NCBI GenBank assembly: GCA_019096155.1
Contig: JAHCVI010000005.1
Coordinates: 1,870,468-1,934,467 of the forward strand
Reading direction: 5' to 3'
Length of the DNA stretch: 64,000 nucleotides
DNA from: Staphylotrichum longicolle
Lineage: Eukaryota > Ascomycota > Sordariomycetes > Sordariales > Chaetomiaceae
Part shown: positions 63,600-64,000 of the stretch, piece by piece
Layout of the letters: each line of letters starts with the position of its first letter
How positions within the stretch are numbered: position 1 is the stretch's first letter
Position numbers and translations under genes: made by a program
The notes under the pieces: generated by a model
Seen by the model: the letters and a program-made list of their open reading frames with translations, nothing else
Database searches by the model: none
Told to the model about the DNA's origin: nothing

Positions 63600-64000
63600 A
63601 TGGTCGCAGCCCTCCGCAGTCGTGTGTTGCCCTCCTTCTTTGAAAAACAACTGCTCTCAAATCCTCTCGTATCAGCGTACACCTTATCAAATCGACAAGT
63701 TCGCAGATTCTGCAACCAACAACAGCCGCACCTCGTCTCTCCCCTCCAAACCGACCATCGTGCCCGTTGCCTGGTATCCCAGCGGATCCCTCGAGCATCG
63801 TCAAACCCAACGACAGTCTACCGGACACCATTCCACTCCTCCAAACCCAAAAGGGAGTTCACCACGACCGCCGCGCCGCGCACAACACAATCAGATCGAG
63901 AAGGAGGAAGAAGCACCAGCATGGCGTCGGACCAGGATTACGCGGCCTTCCTCGACAAGGCCAACGAGGATCCGTCCAAGGGCACTCAGCCGAAGCAGCA
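63600..64000 (+). CDS. Partial gene at window edge; possible dual start with mitochondrial leader
   Basis: A frame open from the ATG at 63,600 to the window end (133 complete codons, no stop). A second in-frame ATG at 63,921 begins MASDQDYAAFLDKANEDPSK, which resembles the N-terminus of an uncharacterised protein family common in filamentous ascomycetes. The 107 residues before it are rich in Arg, Ser, Thr and Pro and nearly free of acidic residues (RSRVLPSFF, NRQVRRFC, TPFHSSKPKREFTTT), as in mitochondrial presequences. Either ATG could be the start. The downstream part is outside the window, so no function is assigned. Confidence 0.6.
   Translation, partial: MVAALRSRVLPSFFEKQLLSNPLVSAYTLSNRQVRRFCNQQQPHLVSPLQTDHRARCLVSQRIPRASSNPTTVYRTPFHSSKPKREFTTTAAPRTTQSDREGGRSTSMASDQDYAAFLDKANEDPSKGTQPKQ

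Overview
The window is nuclear DNA from a filamentous ascomycete, most likely a Sordariomycete (Sordariales/Chaetomiaceae-like by general protein resemblance; I could not run a search). Protein genes are interrupted by 45-165 nt introns with GTRNGT donors, CTNAC-type branch points and YAG acceptors. GC is high at third codon positions, promoters and leaders are CT-rich, there is one dispersed tRNA gene, and no operons or bacterial signals are present. I support 22 protein-coding genes (one cut by the right edge) and one tRNA, about one gene per 2.8 kb. I saw no transposon, CRISPR array, rRNA or AT-rich RIP-like stretch.

Layout. 0.8-4.4 kb: GH63-type glycosidase (+). 4.64 kb: tRNA-Gly(GCC). 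5.2-7.8 kb: ATP synthase OSCP and MOB1, both (-). 9.1-11.4 kb: secreted six-hairpin glycosidase (+). 11.7-14.8 kb: LSM1 (-) and an Sds3-type deacetylase subunit (+), head to head. 15.2-21.7 kb: AsaB/CmcJ-type oxygenase (-) and a 1,623-aa AT-hook protein (+), head to head. 22.0-25.9 kb: RPN6 (-) and SOF1 (+), head to head. 26.7-32.3 kb: Thr-rich secreted protein (-), RGS membrane protein (+), and a small secreted/GPI-type protein (-) assembled here from three short exons. 34.0-37.5 kb: a pseudokinase and a kinase-like gene in tandem (-). 38.1-41.6 kb: membrane short-chain dehydrogenase (-) and an inositol/sugar transporter (+) with an apparent one-base frameshift. 43.2-45.2 kb: DHA1 drug/polyamine transporter (+). 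46.6-48.9 kb: LisH-WD40 protein of the SIF2/TBL1 type (-). 51.5-52.7 kb: TMEM115-like protein (+). Then comes a 5-kb stretch without a supportable gene, followed by the SSN6/CYC8 corepressor (57.7-60.7 kb, +), ribosomal protein L3 (61.6-63.2 kb, +), and the start of a gene whose leader looks mitochondrial (63.6 kb to the edge).

Most genes are housekeeping and unrelated to one another: energy, proteasome, ribosome, mRNA decay, chromatin repression. Three encode chromatin or corepressor components (Sds3-type, SIF2-type, SSN6) but are far apart and not a cluster. I do not see a biosynthetic or defence cluster. The most unusual observations are at gene-structure and promoter scale: a 3-nt exon in the GH63 gene, 6-, 10- and 17-nt exons in SOF1 and SIF2, four stop-free introns of 3n length, the small secreted gene with no long ORF, the transporter frameshift, and a CGG-N7 direct-repeat array upstream of the drug transporter. 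I found no convincing wholly new system.
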